DNA from: Streptomyces sp. MMG1533
Lineage (GTDB): Bacteria; Actinomycetota; Actinomycetes; Streptomycetales; Streptomycetaceae
Assembly: GCF_001279775.1 (NCBI RefSeq)
Contig: NZ_LGDG01000218.1
Span: forward strand, 1 to 64,000
Direction: 5' to 3'
Length of the DNA stretch: 64,000 bases
In this document: in pieces, positions 28,650 to 37,588 of the stretch
Numbering within the stretch: the first letter of the stretch is position 1
Layout: each line of letters opens with the position of its first letter
Program-made: the position numbers and the translations under genes
The notes under the pieces: model-generated
Seen by the model: only the letters and a program-made list of their open reading frames with translations
Database searches by the model: none
What the model was told of the DNA's origin: nothing

Positions 28650-29329
28650 GTACGAGCACGTCCGTCACCTTCGGGGAGGGCGCCCTCTCCCGCGCCGCCG
28701 CCCTGATCCACACCCTCGTCACCGTCGAGGCGCTGCTGCTCCTCGCCGCCGCGCCGGGCCTGGCGGGACTGCTGCTGGTGGGCCCCGACGCCTCCAACCT
28801 CCCCCTGGCGGCCGTATGCCTGCTGCCGCTCGGCCCGGCCCTGTCCGCCGCCCTGTACGCCCTCCACCACCGCGACCGCGACCTCGCCGACCTCCACCCG
28901 GCCCGCACCTACTGGCGCGGCTGGCGGCTCAACGCCCTTCCGGCGCTGAAACTGTGGACGCCGCTGCTCGCCTGGCTGACCGTCGTCGCCTTCACCCTCA
29001 CCCACTTCTCCGCCACCGGCCTCCCCGGCTGGTGGGCGGTACTGCTGGCGGCCATCGGAGCCGGCTCCCTCCTCTGGGGCGCACACGCCCTGGTGCTCAC
29101 CTCGCTGTTCGCCTTCCGCGCCCGCGACACCGCCCGCCTCGCCGCGTACTTCCTGTTCCGGCACGGCCGCGCCACCCTCGGCGCCGCCTCGCTGCTCGTC
29201 CTGGTCGCCGGACTGACCGCCCTGCTGACCGAGGCGCTGCCCGCCCTGCTCGCCGCCCCGCTGCTGCTGTCCCTGCTGCACAGCGGCCGCCCGGTGATCG
29301 CCGAGACCCAGGAGGACTTCACCGTATGA
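28646..29329 (+). CDS. DUF624 (YesL-like) membrane protein
   Basis: A 227-residue protein with five or six predicted helices (for example HTLVTVEALLLLAAAPGLAG and AWLTVVAFTLTHF). YesL/DUF624 proteins accompany LplABC-type oligosaccharide importers in many bacteria; their role is unknown. It is coupled to the genes on both sides by 4-nt overlaps. Confidence 0.82.
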   Translation: MSTSTSVTFGEGALSRAAALIHTLVTVEALLLLAAAPGLAGLLLVGPDASNLPLAAVCLLPLGPALSAALYALHHRDRDLADLHPARTYWRGWRLNALPALKLWTPLLAWLTVVAFTLTHFSATGLPGWWAVLLAAIGAGSLLWGAHALVLTSLFAFRARDTARLAAYFLFRHGRATLGAASLLVLVAGLTALLTEALPALLAAPLLLSLLHSGRPVIAETQEDFTV

Positions 29330-31350
29330 CCGTGCCAGGCACCCCCAAGATCCCGTACGGCGGTGACTACAGCCCCGAGCAGTGGCCGGAGCCGGTCTGG
29401 GACGAGGACCACCGCCTGTTCACCCGGGCCGGCATCGACACCCTCACCGTCGGTGTCTTCTCCTGGTCGCTCACCCAACCGGCCGAGGACACCTACGACT
29501 TCACGATCCTCGACCGCATCCTCGACCGCGCCGCCGCCGAGGGCCGCCGGGTCTGCCTGGCCACCGGCACCGCCGCCCTCCCGCCCTGGGTCGCGAAGAA
29601 GTACCCCGAGGTCAACCGCACCGACTTCGAGGGCCGGCGTCACCGCTACGGCCAGCGCCACAACTTCTGCCCCAGCTCGTCGACATACCGCCGACTGGCC
29701 ACGGCCATGGCGGACCGCATCGCCGAACGGTACGCCGAGCACCCGGCGTTGCTCGCCTGGCACATCAACAACGAGTACGGCGGCGTCTGTTACTGCGAGC
29801 GGTGCGCCGATGCCTTCCGGGAGTGGCTCCGCGAGAAGTACGCCACCCCGGACGCCCTCAACGACGCCTGGTGCACCACCTTCTGGTCCCACCGCTACAC
29901 CGACTGGGCCGAGATCGAGCCGCCGAACGCCCTCACCGAGCACTGGCGCGGCCCCGACCACACCGCCTTCCAGGGCACGACGCTCGACTACTTCCGCTTC
30001 ACCACCGACGCCCTCCTCGGCTGTTTCCTCGCCGAGAAGGAGGTGATCCGCGCCCACGACCCGGACACCCCCGTCACCACCAACTTCATGGGCATGTTTC
30101 GCCCCCTCGACTACCACCGCTGGGCGCCCCACCTCGACTTCGCCTCCTGGGACAGTTATCCGCCCCTCGACGCACCGCCCACCTGGCCCGCCCTCGCCCA
30201 CGACCTGATGCGCGGCCTCAAGGACGGCGCCCCCTTCTGGCTGATGGAACAGACCCCGTCCACCACGGCCTGCCGTGACGTCAACCCTCTCAGGCGTCCC
30301 GGCGAACTCCGCCTCGCCACCTTCCAGGCCGTCGCCCACGGCGCCGACGCGGCCCTGTACTTCCAGATGCGTGCCTCACGCGGCGCCTGCGAGAAGTACC
30401 ACGGCGCGGTCATCGGCCACGCGGGCCGCGACGACACCCGGGTCTTCCGTGAAGTAGCTGGCGTCGGAAGGGAGTTGGAGCTTCTCGGGGATACGAGTCT
30501 GGGCGCCCGCACCCCGGCCCGCACCGCCCTGCTCTTCGACTGGGACAGCTGGTGGGCCCTGGAGATCTCCGACGGCCCCTCCCGCCTCGTCCGCTACCAG
30601 GACACCGTCCACGCCTACTACCGTGCCGCCCGCGAGGCCGGCGCCGACGTGGACGTGGTCCCCCAGACCGCCGACCTCACCCCGTACGACGTGGTCCTCG
30701 CCCCCGTCCTCCACATGGTCAAGGGCGACCTGGCCGCCCGCCTCGAAGCGGTGGCCGCGCGCGGCGGCACGGTCCTGGCCACCTTCCTCTCCGGCCGCGT
30801 CGACGAACACGACCGCGCCTTCCTCACCGACGTCCCCGGCCCGCTCGCCCCCCTCATGGGCATCCGCGTCGACGAGTGGGACTCCCGACCGCAAGAGGTC
30901 GTACAGCCCGTGGAGCTGGGGGAGTCGAGCTGCGAGGCACGCCTGGTCTTCGAGATCGTCCTGCCTCGCGGCGCCGAACCGATCGCCACCTACGGCGCCG
31001 ACTTCTACGCGGGCACGCCGGCCGTGACCCGGAACCGGTTCGGCGAGAACGGCGGCGAGGCCTGGTACGTCGCCACCGCCCTCGACCAGCCGGGCGTCAA
31101 CGAGGTCATACGCCGCATCCTCACCCGCCACGACCTGATCGGCCCGTACGCCGACCACGCGACCGTGGAGACGGCGACCCGCGTCGCCCCGGACGGGACC
31201 CGCCTGGTCTTCCTCCTCAACCACGCCCCCGAACCGGCCGACCTGACGGCCCACACCTCCGCCACCGACCTGCTGACCGGCAAGCGGGTCGAGCAGGGCG
31301 ACCCGCTGACCCTCGACCCGCTCGGCACAGCGATCCTGCGGATTCAGTAG
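29326..31350 (+). CDS. GH42 beta-galactosidase
   Basis: A 674-residue intracellular glycoside hydrolase of family 42. The acid/base Glu is in HINNEYGG (about 149), the nucleophile Glu in WLMEQTPS (about 308), and the zinc-type Cys cluster in CYCERC (about 156-161). Three domains are expected: a TIM barrel to about 400, the trimerisation domain 400-610, and a C-terminal beta domain ending GTAILRIQ. It would cleave beta-galactosides, or beta-galactosyl or arabinosyl side groups of hemicellulose fragments brought in by the importer. ATG overlaps the DUF624 stop. Its stop overlaps the convergent GH67 gene by 7 nt. Confidence 0.93.
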   Translation: MTVPGTPKIPYGGDYSPEQWPEPVWDEDHRLFTRAGIDTLTVGVFSWSLTQPAEDTYDFTILDRILDRAAAEGRRVCLATGTAALPPWVAKKYPEVNRTDFEGRRHRYGQRHNFCPSSSTYRRLATAMADRIAERYAEHPALLAWHINNEYGGVCYCERCADAFREWLREKYATPDALNDAWCTTFWSHRYTDWAEIEPPNALTEHWRGPDHTAFQGTTLDYFRFTTDALLGCFLAEKEVIRAHDPDTPVTTNFMGMFRPLDYHRWAPHLDFASWDSYPPLDAPPTWPALAHDLMRGLKDGAPFWLMEQTPSTTACRDVNPLRRPGELRLATFQAVAHGADAALYFQMRASRGACEKYHGAVIGHAGRDDTRVFREVAGVGRELELLGDTSLGARTPARTALLFDWDSWWALEISDGPSRLVRYQDTVHAYYRAAREAGADVDVVPQTADLTPYDVVLAPVLHMVKGDLAARLEAVAARGGTVLATFLSGRVDEHDRAFLTDVPGPLAPLMGIRVDEWDSRPQEVVQPVELGESSCEARLVFEIVLPRGAEPIATYGADFYAGTPAVTRNRFGENGGEAWYVATALDQPGVNEVIRRILTRHDLIGPYADHATVETATRVAPDGTRLVFLLNHAPEPADLTAHTSATDLLTGKRVEQGDPLTLDPLGTAILRIQ

Positions 31351-33362
31351 ATGCGCCGCCCATGTGCGTCCGGCACTCCCGACTTCCGGAAGAAGTAGCT
31401 GTTGATCTGATCGCGCCACTCGCGGGCACTGCGGAGCTGCTCCTCGTACCGCTCCGCGACCCGCGCGTGGCGTGCCGGGTCGACGAGGCCGCTGAGTGAG
31501 GCCCACACCTCACGGGCCTCCTCCACCTCCGTCACGCCCTCGAAGTGGGTGTCGTAGATGTGCTGGATCACCGTCTTCCCGCTGTGCAGTACGTGGTCGT
31601 ACGACACGTGGTGGAAGAACAGCAGCAGCTCGTCGGGGCAGGTGTCCGTCGACTCGTACGCCTCGGACCAGGGCTTGGCGTACTGCGCCGCGTAGCCCGT
31701 GCCGGTCGCGGCACTCCGGTCGACGCCGATGCCGTCCCGGTCGGCGAAGTGGTAGGTGCCCCAGGGGCTGTACTCGTAGCCGTCCACGCCGGGCCCGTAG
31801 TGGTGCCCGGGCTGCACCATGAAGCCCACGCCGAGCGGGGCGGTGTACTTCTCGTACGTCTGCCAGGAGCCGGCGAGCACCTCGCTCAGAGAGGCCGTGA
31901 GCCGGGCACCCTCCCCGGTCTCCCCGGTCTCCTCGAACTCCTCGGGCGTGAAGGTCAGCTCGATCCACTCGCTCAGGAACCGGTAGGGATTCGCGTCCGG
32001 CTGCCAGGCCAGCCGGCCGAAGGTGTACAGGTTGGCCTGCGCCAGCGGATGTCCGGTCCAGAACGGGTCGTCGCCCGCGTTGGACACCGCCACCAGGCCG
32101 CCGCGCGCCAGGGACCCGACCTCCGTGTCCCCGTCCGGCCGGAACCTCAGCACCTCGCTCCACATCGGCCCCAGCCAGCACACGTGCCGCTGCTGCCCGG
32201 TGTACTCCTGGGTGGCCTGCACCTCCACCGCGAGCCGGGTCCGTGGCATCGCGCCGATCAGCGGCGAGACCGGTTCGCGGACCTGGAAGTCCAGCGGCCC
32301 GTGCTTCACCTGGAGGACGGCGTTGTCGGCGAACTCCCCGTCCAGCGGCGTGAAATGGTCGTACGCGGCCCGCGCCCGGTCGGTGGTCCGGTCCCGCCAG
32401 TCCTGCCGGTGGTTGTAGACGAAGGCCCGCCAGTGCACGGTCCCGCCGTACGGTTCGAGCGCGGCGGCCAGCAGGTTCGCTCCCTCGGCATGGCTGCGGC
32501 CGTACGCGAACGGGCCGGGCTGTCCCTCGGAGTCGGCCTTCACCACGTACCCGCCGAAGTCGTCGATCTCCTCGTACACCCGCGCCGTCGCCTCGGCCCA
32601 CCACGCCCGCACCGATGCGTCCAGCGGATCGGCCGTCGGCAGCCCGCCGAGCACCATCGGCGCGGCGAAGGTGACCGACAGATGCGTCCTGATGCCGTAC
32701 GGCCGCAACGCACCCGCGATCTCGGCGACTTCACCGATCCGGTCCGTGAGCAGACGTGCCTCGGTCGCGTGCACGTTGACGTTGTTCACAGCGACGGCGT
32801 TGATCCCGCAGGCGGCCAGCAGCCTGCCGTACGCCCGCACCCTTTCCAGGTCGCCGCGGGCCCGCCCGTCCGCCCAGAACAGCGACCCGCCCGCGTACCC
32901 GCGCTCCACCTGGCCCATGACCGGGTGCACGGCCACGTTGTCCCAGTGGTCCAGCATCCGCAGCGCCATTGCGGGGCGGTGCGCCTGCTTCTGCCGGTCG
33001 TGCCGGAACGCCTTCTCCCCGAGCCGCACGACATGGAACAGGCCGTACAGCAGCCCGGACGGTCCGTACGCGGTGACGGTCGTACGGCCGTCCCTGCGCA
33101 GGCAGGTGAAGCCCTCGTTCCCCAGGTCCTCAGGCCCGTCCAGCTCCAGCACCAGGTCGTACGACGAGTCGCCCGGCCCGCAGTCGCGTACGACCCGCCC
33201 CCCGAACCGGGCGCAGGCCTCCGCCACTTCCCCGTGCACCGTCTCCACCGTCGGACCCGATCCGCTGATCAGCGTCCGCCGGCTGCCGAGCGGCCGGAAG
33301 GCGGCCGACGGCAGCCAGGCCGGATCGACACCCTCGGGCAGGACGGGCACGGGAAGCGACAT
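31344..33362 (-). CDS. aguA: GH67 alpha-glucuronidase
   Basis: A 672-residue family-67 enzyme that removes 4-O-methyl-glucuronic acid from the non-reducing end of xylo-oligosaccharides (aldouronic acids). Key residues: the acid Glu in VKADSEGQPGP (about 278) and the base pair Asp in HGPLDFQVREP and Glu in VEVQATQEYTGQ (about 354 and 386). Further markers are MALRMLDHWDN and the C-terminal FFHHVSYDHVLHSG. No signal peptide, so it acts after uptake. Start ATG 33362 (the upstream in-frame GTG at 33392 is less likely). It lies 33 nt downstream of the GH92 gene on the same strand. Confidence 0.94.
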   Translation of the reverse strand: MSLPVPVLPEGVDPAWLPSAAFRPLGSRRTLISGSGPTVETVHGEVAEACARFGGRVVRDCGPGDSSYDLVLELDGPEDLGNEGFTCLRRDGRTTVTAYGPSGLLYGLFHVVRLGEKAFRHDRQKQAHRPAMALRMLDHWDNVAVHPVMGQVERGYAGGSLFWADGRARGDLERVRAYGRLLAACGINAVAVNNVNVHATEARLLTDRIGEVAEIAGALRPYGIRTHLSVTFAAPMVLGGLPTADPLDASVRAWWAEATARVYEEIDDFGGYVVKADSEGQPGPFAYGRSHAEGANLLAAALEPYGGTVHWRAFVYNHRQDWRDRTTDRARAAYDHFTPLDGEFADNAVLQVKHGPLDFQVREPVSPLIGAMPRTRLAVEVQATQEYTGQQRHVCWLGPMWSEVLRFRPDGDTEVGSLARGGLVAVSNAGDDPFWTGHPLAQANLYTFGRLAWQPDANPYRFLSEWIELTFTPEEFEETGETGEGARLTASLSEVLAGSWQTYEKYTAPLGVGFMVQPGHHYGPGVDGYEYSPWGTYHFADRDGIGVDRSAATGTGYAAQYAKPWSEAYESTDTCPDELLLFFHHVSYDHVLHSGKTVIQHIYDTHFEGVTEVEEAREVWASLSGLVDPARHARVAERYEEQLRSAREWRDQINSYFFRKSGVPDAHGRRIY

Positions 33363-33395
33363 GAAACCCCCAACTCGGATCCCCAACTCCACTGC

Positions 33396-36300
33396 TCAGG
33401 CGAGCAGTTCGACCTCAGACACCACCGCCTCGCCGTCGACGACCAGACGGTACTTCCCGTACGTACCCGGCGACCCCACCGTGAACGCACGTGTCTGCCT
33501 GTCCCACGCGAAGGACTGCGCGGAGCGTTCGTCCAGCGTCTTCCACGTGGTCCCGTCGGCCGAGCCCTGGAGCGTCCAGCCGGTCGGCGCCTTCGTGCGG
33601 TCCGCCGACGACGTCAGCGTGTACTGAACCGCCTTGACCCGCCCGGAGACCGGCAACCCCACGGCCGACGCCACGCCCGCCTCCGTCGCCGACGTGTCGT
33701 CGAACAGGGCGCCCTCGCCCTTCAGCACGTCCGCGCGCGGGGCCGGCACCTTGTCGTCCTTGGTGATCGACACGGGGGCCGCGTTCTTGCCCGTGCCCCA
33801 GGAGGAGGGCCTCGGGCCCATGTCGAAGTCCAGGACCCCGCCCTTCGCGAGCAGCGCATGGGGGAGCGAAGTGGACGTCCATGCACGGCCGTTGACCGTC
33901 AGCCCCTGCACGAACACGTTCCTCGCGCTGTTCCGCGGCGCCCGGACCACCAGATCCTCGCCGTTCTCCAGATGGACGGTCGCCTTGGTGAACAGCGGTG
34001 AGCCGACGGCGTATTCACCACTGCCCATCACCAACGGGTAGAAGCCCAGCGCGGAGAACAGGAACCAGGCCGACTGCTCGCCGTTGTCCTCGTCGCCGTG
34101 GTACCCCTGACCGATCTCGCTGCCGGTGTAGAGCCGCGACAGCACCTCGCGCACGTTCCGCTGCGCCTTCCAGGGCTGCCCGGCCGCGTCGTACATGTAG
34201 TTCACGTGGTGGGCGACCTGGTTGGAGTGCCCGTACATGCCCATCCGTACGTCCCGTGCCTCCGTCATCTCGTGGATGACCCCGCCGTAGGAGCCCACGA
34301 AGTCGGGCGAGGCGGTCTCCGGGGTGGCGAAGTACTCGTCGAGCTTCTCCGCGAGGCCGCCGCGGCCGCCGTAGAGGTTGGCGAGGCCCCGGCTGTCCTG
34401 CGGGGCGGTGAAGGCGTAGCCCCAGCCGTTGGTCTCCGTGTAGTCGTAGCCCCACACGCGGGGGTCGTACGCGGAGGACTCGACGCGCCAGTCGCCCTGT
34501 GCGTCCCGGCCCTGGAAGAAGCCGGCCTTGCCGTCGAACAGGTTCACGTAGTCCTGGGCGCGGTCGAGGAAGTACTCCGACTCCTCCTGGTAGCGCCGCT
34601 CGCCGGTCTGCCGGTACAGCGCCCGGCCCATCCGTGCGATGCCGTAGTCGTTGAGGTAGCCCTCCAGGGCCCACGACAGGCCCTCGTGGGTGTCGGTGCT
34701 CGTGTAGCCGAGGAAGGGGGAGCTCGCCATGCCCTTGCGGCCCACGCCCGAGGACGGGGGCACCACCGTCGCGTTCTTGAGGGCCGCCTCGTACGCCGCC
34801 TTCGCGTCGAAGTCGACGCCCTTGACGTAGGCGTCCGCGAAGGCCACGTCCGACGAGGTGCCGGTCATCAGGTCCGCGTACCCGGGGGAGGACCAGCGCG
34901 AGGTCCAGCCGCCGTCCTTGTACTGCTGCACGAACCCGTCGACCATCTCGCCCGCCTGACCGGGCGTCAGCAGCGAGTACGCGGGCCAGGTCGTCCGATA
35001 GGTGTCCCAGAAGCCGTTGTTGACGTACACCTTGCCGTCCACGATCTTCGCTCCGGTGTGCGTCGGAGTGTCCGGACCGGGCATCGGCGAGAACGGAGAG
35101 GCGTACCGGTACTTCGAACCGACCTTCTCGAAGCCGGAGTTGGGGTACAGATAGAGCCGGTACAGGCTGGAGTACAGCGTGGTCAGCCGGTCCGGCGTGG
35201 CGCCTTCCACCTCCACCTTGCCGAGGATCCGGTCCCACTGCCGCTGGGCGCGCGAGGTGACCGTGTCGAAGGATGTGCCGTCCGGGATCTCCTGGCGCAG
35301 ATTGTCCTTCGCCTGGTCGAGGCCGATCAACGACGTGGCCAGCCGCAGGGTGACCGTCCGGTCGGCACCGGCGTCGAAGCGCACGTATCCCTTGACCCCG
35401 CCGGAGTCGCCCTCGGTCACGGGCTTGTCGAACACCCCGTACACGAAGAGCCGGGTGGCGCCGGTCGACAGCCCGGACTTCACGTCCGAGTAGCCGGTGA
35501 TGACACCCGCGTCCTTGTCGAGCGTGAGCCCCGCCTGGTCGGTCACGTTGTCGAACAGCACGCTCGCGTCGTCGCCGGGGTAGGTGAAGCGGAGCGCCGC
35601 CGCGTGGTCCGTCGGGGCCATCTCCGCCTTCAGGCCGTTCTCGAAGCGCACCCCGTAGTAGTACGGCCGTGCGGTCTCGTTCTCGTGCCGGAAGGCCAGC
35701 TCGCGGGCCTCGCGGCCGGTGTCCGGGGTGCCGGAGGCGGCGGACGGCATCACCTGGAAGGTCTGCCGGTCACCCATCCAGGGACTGGGCTCGTGACTCG
35801 CGCTGAAGGCCTGGACCGTCGGCAGGTTGTCCGCGTTGTTGGCCCGTGCGTAGTCGTACAGCCAGCTGAGCGAGGACGCGTTGGTCACCGGCGTCCAGAA
35901 GTTGAAGCCATGCGGGACGGCCGTCGCAGGGAAGTTGTTGCCCCGCGAGAAACCGCCGCTGGAATTGGTTCCGCGGGTGGTGAGCGCGTAGTCGGAGAGG
36001 TGGGCCTTCGGCTTCTCGGGCGCGACCCGCTCGATCGTCACGTCGTCCAGCCAGCCCCGGAACTTCGCCGGCCCCTCGGGGGAGTCGTACGCCACCAGGA
36101 TCCGGTCGACCGTCCTCCCGGCCGCGACCGACCCGATCCGCGCGACCACGTTGTTCCACTGGTTGACGTAGAGCGCCTCGGCGGCGCCCTGCGCCCGCGG
36201 CGACAGCCCGAACCCGTGCTGGTCGGTCGCGTTGAGCTCGCTCAGGTGGGTGCCGTCGGTGAAGGCCAGGTCGACGGAGACGTTCGTGGCGTCGTAGTCC

Positions 36301-37229
36301 CGGTCGCCGTCCGCCATCGAGGGGAAGATCCGGTACGACAGGCGCGTGTCCCGGCCGACCGCCACGTCCACGTCGAAGACCTTGTTGTACGAGTACGCCC
36401 GCCCCTCGGCCGTGTGCCGGCCCGCGTACCGCAGCGCCCGCTTGCCGCTGAAGCCCGCGCCCGCCTTCGCGGTGGGCGAGCCGCTCGGGCCGCGGTCGAC
36501 CAGCGAGAGCATGTCCTCGGGGACCGGGCCGTCGGCGCCGCCCGTGGAGAACTGGACGTCGGCGAGCTGCAGCACGCCCGAGGCGCCGTTGTTCGCGGTG
36601 ATGTCCAACCGGAAGTGCCGGTACTCGGCGACCGGCTGAGCGATGTCGTACGCCCTCGTCTGCAGCCGCTCGGCGAAGGACTCGCCGGAGCGGGTGTCGA
36701 GGGTCTTCCAGTCCTTGCCGTCGGTGGAACCCTGGAGCGTCCAGTCCTTCGGATCGCGCTCGGCGACGTCGTTCGCGGACGTGAGCGCGTACGTCACCAC
36801 CTTCACCGGCTTGTCCAGGTCGAACTCGGCCCAGCCGGTCGTCTCGAAGGCCAGCCATTTGGTGCCCGGCTCGCCGTCGACGAGGTTCTCCTTGACCTCG
36901 CCGCCGCCCGTGTTCTCGGCGCTCGCCCGTACGTCCGTGACGTGGTCGGTGACATTGCCGGGAATGCCGGTGCTGTAGCCGCCGTCGACGCCCGAGGCCC
37001 GCTTGCCGCCGTCCGGCGCGGTGTCGACGGTGTTGAGCCAGTCGGGTGCCGGGTCGCCCGCCTCGAAGGAGGAGGCGAACGACCGGTCGGCCGCGGCGGG
37101 TGCGGCCGGCAGGGCGACCGCCGAGCCCCGCGAGCCCACCGCCATGACGAAGGCTGCCGCCACGACCACGACCGCCGAACCCCGCCCGCCCGCCGAACCT
37201 CGTCTGTGCCGAACCCTGTGCTGCCGCAT
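33396..37229 (-). CDS. Secreted GH92 family alpha-mannosidase with discoidin domains
   Basis: A 1277-residue exported protein with a signal peptide of about 47 residues ending PAAPAAA. An N-terminal F5/8-type discoidin domain (about 90-225, GSTDGKDWKTLDTRSGESF) precedes a beta-sandwich (about 240-400) and the GH92 core (about 410-1120). The core shows YGHSNQVAHHVNYMYDAAG and DNGEQSAWFLFSALGFYPL, conserved in calcium-dependent exo-alpha-mannosidases. A second discoidin-like domain closes the protein. GH92 enzymes trim mannosyl linkages of mannoproteins and yeast or plant glycans. Its place ahead of aguA in one operon is unusual. LacI-type operators lie 30-90 nt upstream of the ATG. Confidence 0.92.
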   Translation of the reverse strand: MRQHRVRHRRGSAGGRGSAVVVVAAAFVMAVGSRGSAVALPAAPAAADRSFASSFEAGDPAPDWLNTVDTAPDGGKRASGVDGGYSTGIPGNVTDHVTDVRASAENTGGGEVKENLVDGEPGTKWLAFETTGWAEFDLDKPVKVVTYALTSANDVAERDPKDWTLQGSTDGKDWKTLDTRSGESFAERLQTRAYDIAQPVAEYRHFRLDITANNGASGVLQLADVQFSTGGADGPVPEDMLSLVDRGPSGSPTAKAGAGFSGKRALRYAGRHTAEGRAYSYNKVFDVDVAVGRDTRLSYRIFPSMADGDRDYDATNVSVDLAFTDGTHLSELNATDQHGFGLSPRAQGAAEALYVNQWNNVVARIGSVAAGRTVDRILVAYDSPEGPAKFRGWLDDVTIERVAPEKPKAHLSDYALTTRGTNSSGGFSRGNNFPATAVPHGFNFWTPVTNASSLSWLYDYARANNADNLPTVQAFSASHEPSPWMGDRQTFQVMPSAASGTPDTGREARELAFRHENETARPYYYGVRFENGLKAEMAPTDHAAALRFTYPGDDASVLFDNVTDQAGLTLDKDAGVITGYSDVKSGLSTGATRLFVYGVFDKPVTEGDSGGVKGYVRFDAGADRTVTLRLATSLIGLDQAKDNLRQEIPDGTSFDTVTSRAQRQWDRILGKVEVEGATPDRLTTLYSSLYRLYLYPNSGFEKVGSKYRYASPFSPMPGPDTPTHTGAKIVDGKVYVNNGFWDTYRTTWPAYSLLTPGQAGEMVDGFVQQYKDGGWTSRWSSPGYADLMTGTSSDVAFADAYVKGVDFDAKAAYEAALKNATVVPPSSGVGRKGMASSPFLGYTSTDTHEGLSWALEGYLNDYGIARMGRALYRQTGERRYQEESEYFLDRAQDYVNLFDGKAGFFQGRDAQGDWRVESSAYDPRVWGYDYTETNGWGYAFTAPQDSRGLANLYGGRGGLAEKLDEYFATPETASPDFVGSYGGVIHEMTEARDVRMGMYGHSNQVAHHVNYMYDAAGQPWKAQRNVREVLSRLYTGSEIGQGYHGDEDNGEQSAWFLFSALGFYPLVMGSGEYAVGSPLFTKATVHLENGEDLVVRAPRNSARNVFVQGLTVNGRAWTSTSLPHALLAKGGVLDFDMGPRPSSWGTGKNAAPVSITKDDKVPAPRADVLKGEGALFDDTSATEAGVASAVGLPVSGRVKAVQYTLTSSADRTKAPTGWTLQGSADGTTWKTLDERSAQSFAWDRQTRAFTVGSPGTYGKYRLVVDGEAVVSEVELLA

Positions 37230-37588
37230 ACGCGAGCACTCTCCCTGCGCGTGGTGTGGACAACGTTGTCAACTTCTGTGCGCAAGGATCAGTTGTGGCT
37301 CAAGTGGACAGTGATGTCAAGGACGTTGGCTGTGGCATACGGGCTCTATGTCAGGGATTTTTCCGGCAAGAGGCACACAGGCCACTCATATTTCCGGGAG
37401 GTCTCAACTCGGAAACTCCCTCGGCCAACCTTGCATTCGATCTTGCTCCATTGACGTGAAGTGGACTATACCTGTCGGCGATTCACCGATCCGCACGTCA
37501 TGATCCGCACGACCCTGCTTGACCTGACCGCGGTGCCGGGGAGGATCCGGTTCACCGCCTGAGTCCTGGAGAAGGCGAGGACTTGAGC
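37230..37588. promoter_or_regulatory. Divergent control region between GH92 and ngcE
   Basis: A 359-nt gap with no gene. On the GH92 side are the operators GACAACGTTGTC (37259-37270) and GACAGTGATGTC (37307-37318). On the ngcE side a promoter-like TTGCTC / TATACC pair (37443-37448, 37467-37472, 18-nt spacer) is overlapped by AGTGGACTATACCTGT (37460-37475). That site matches the DasR dre consensus AGTGGTCTAGACCACT at 11 or 12 of 16 positions. DasR is the GntR-type aminosugar repressor of Streptomyces. Confidence 0.6.
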
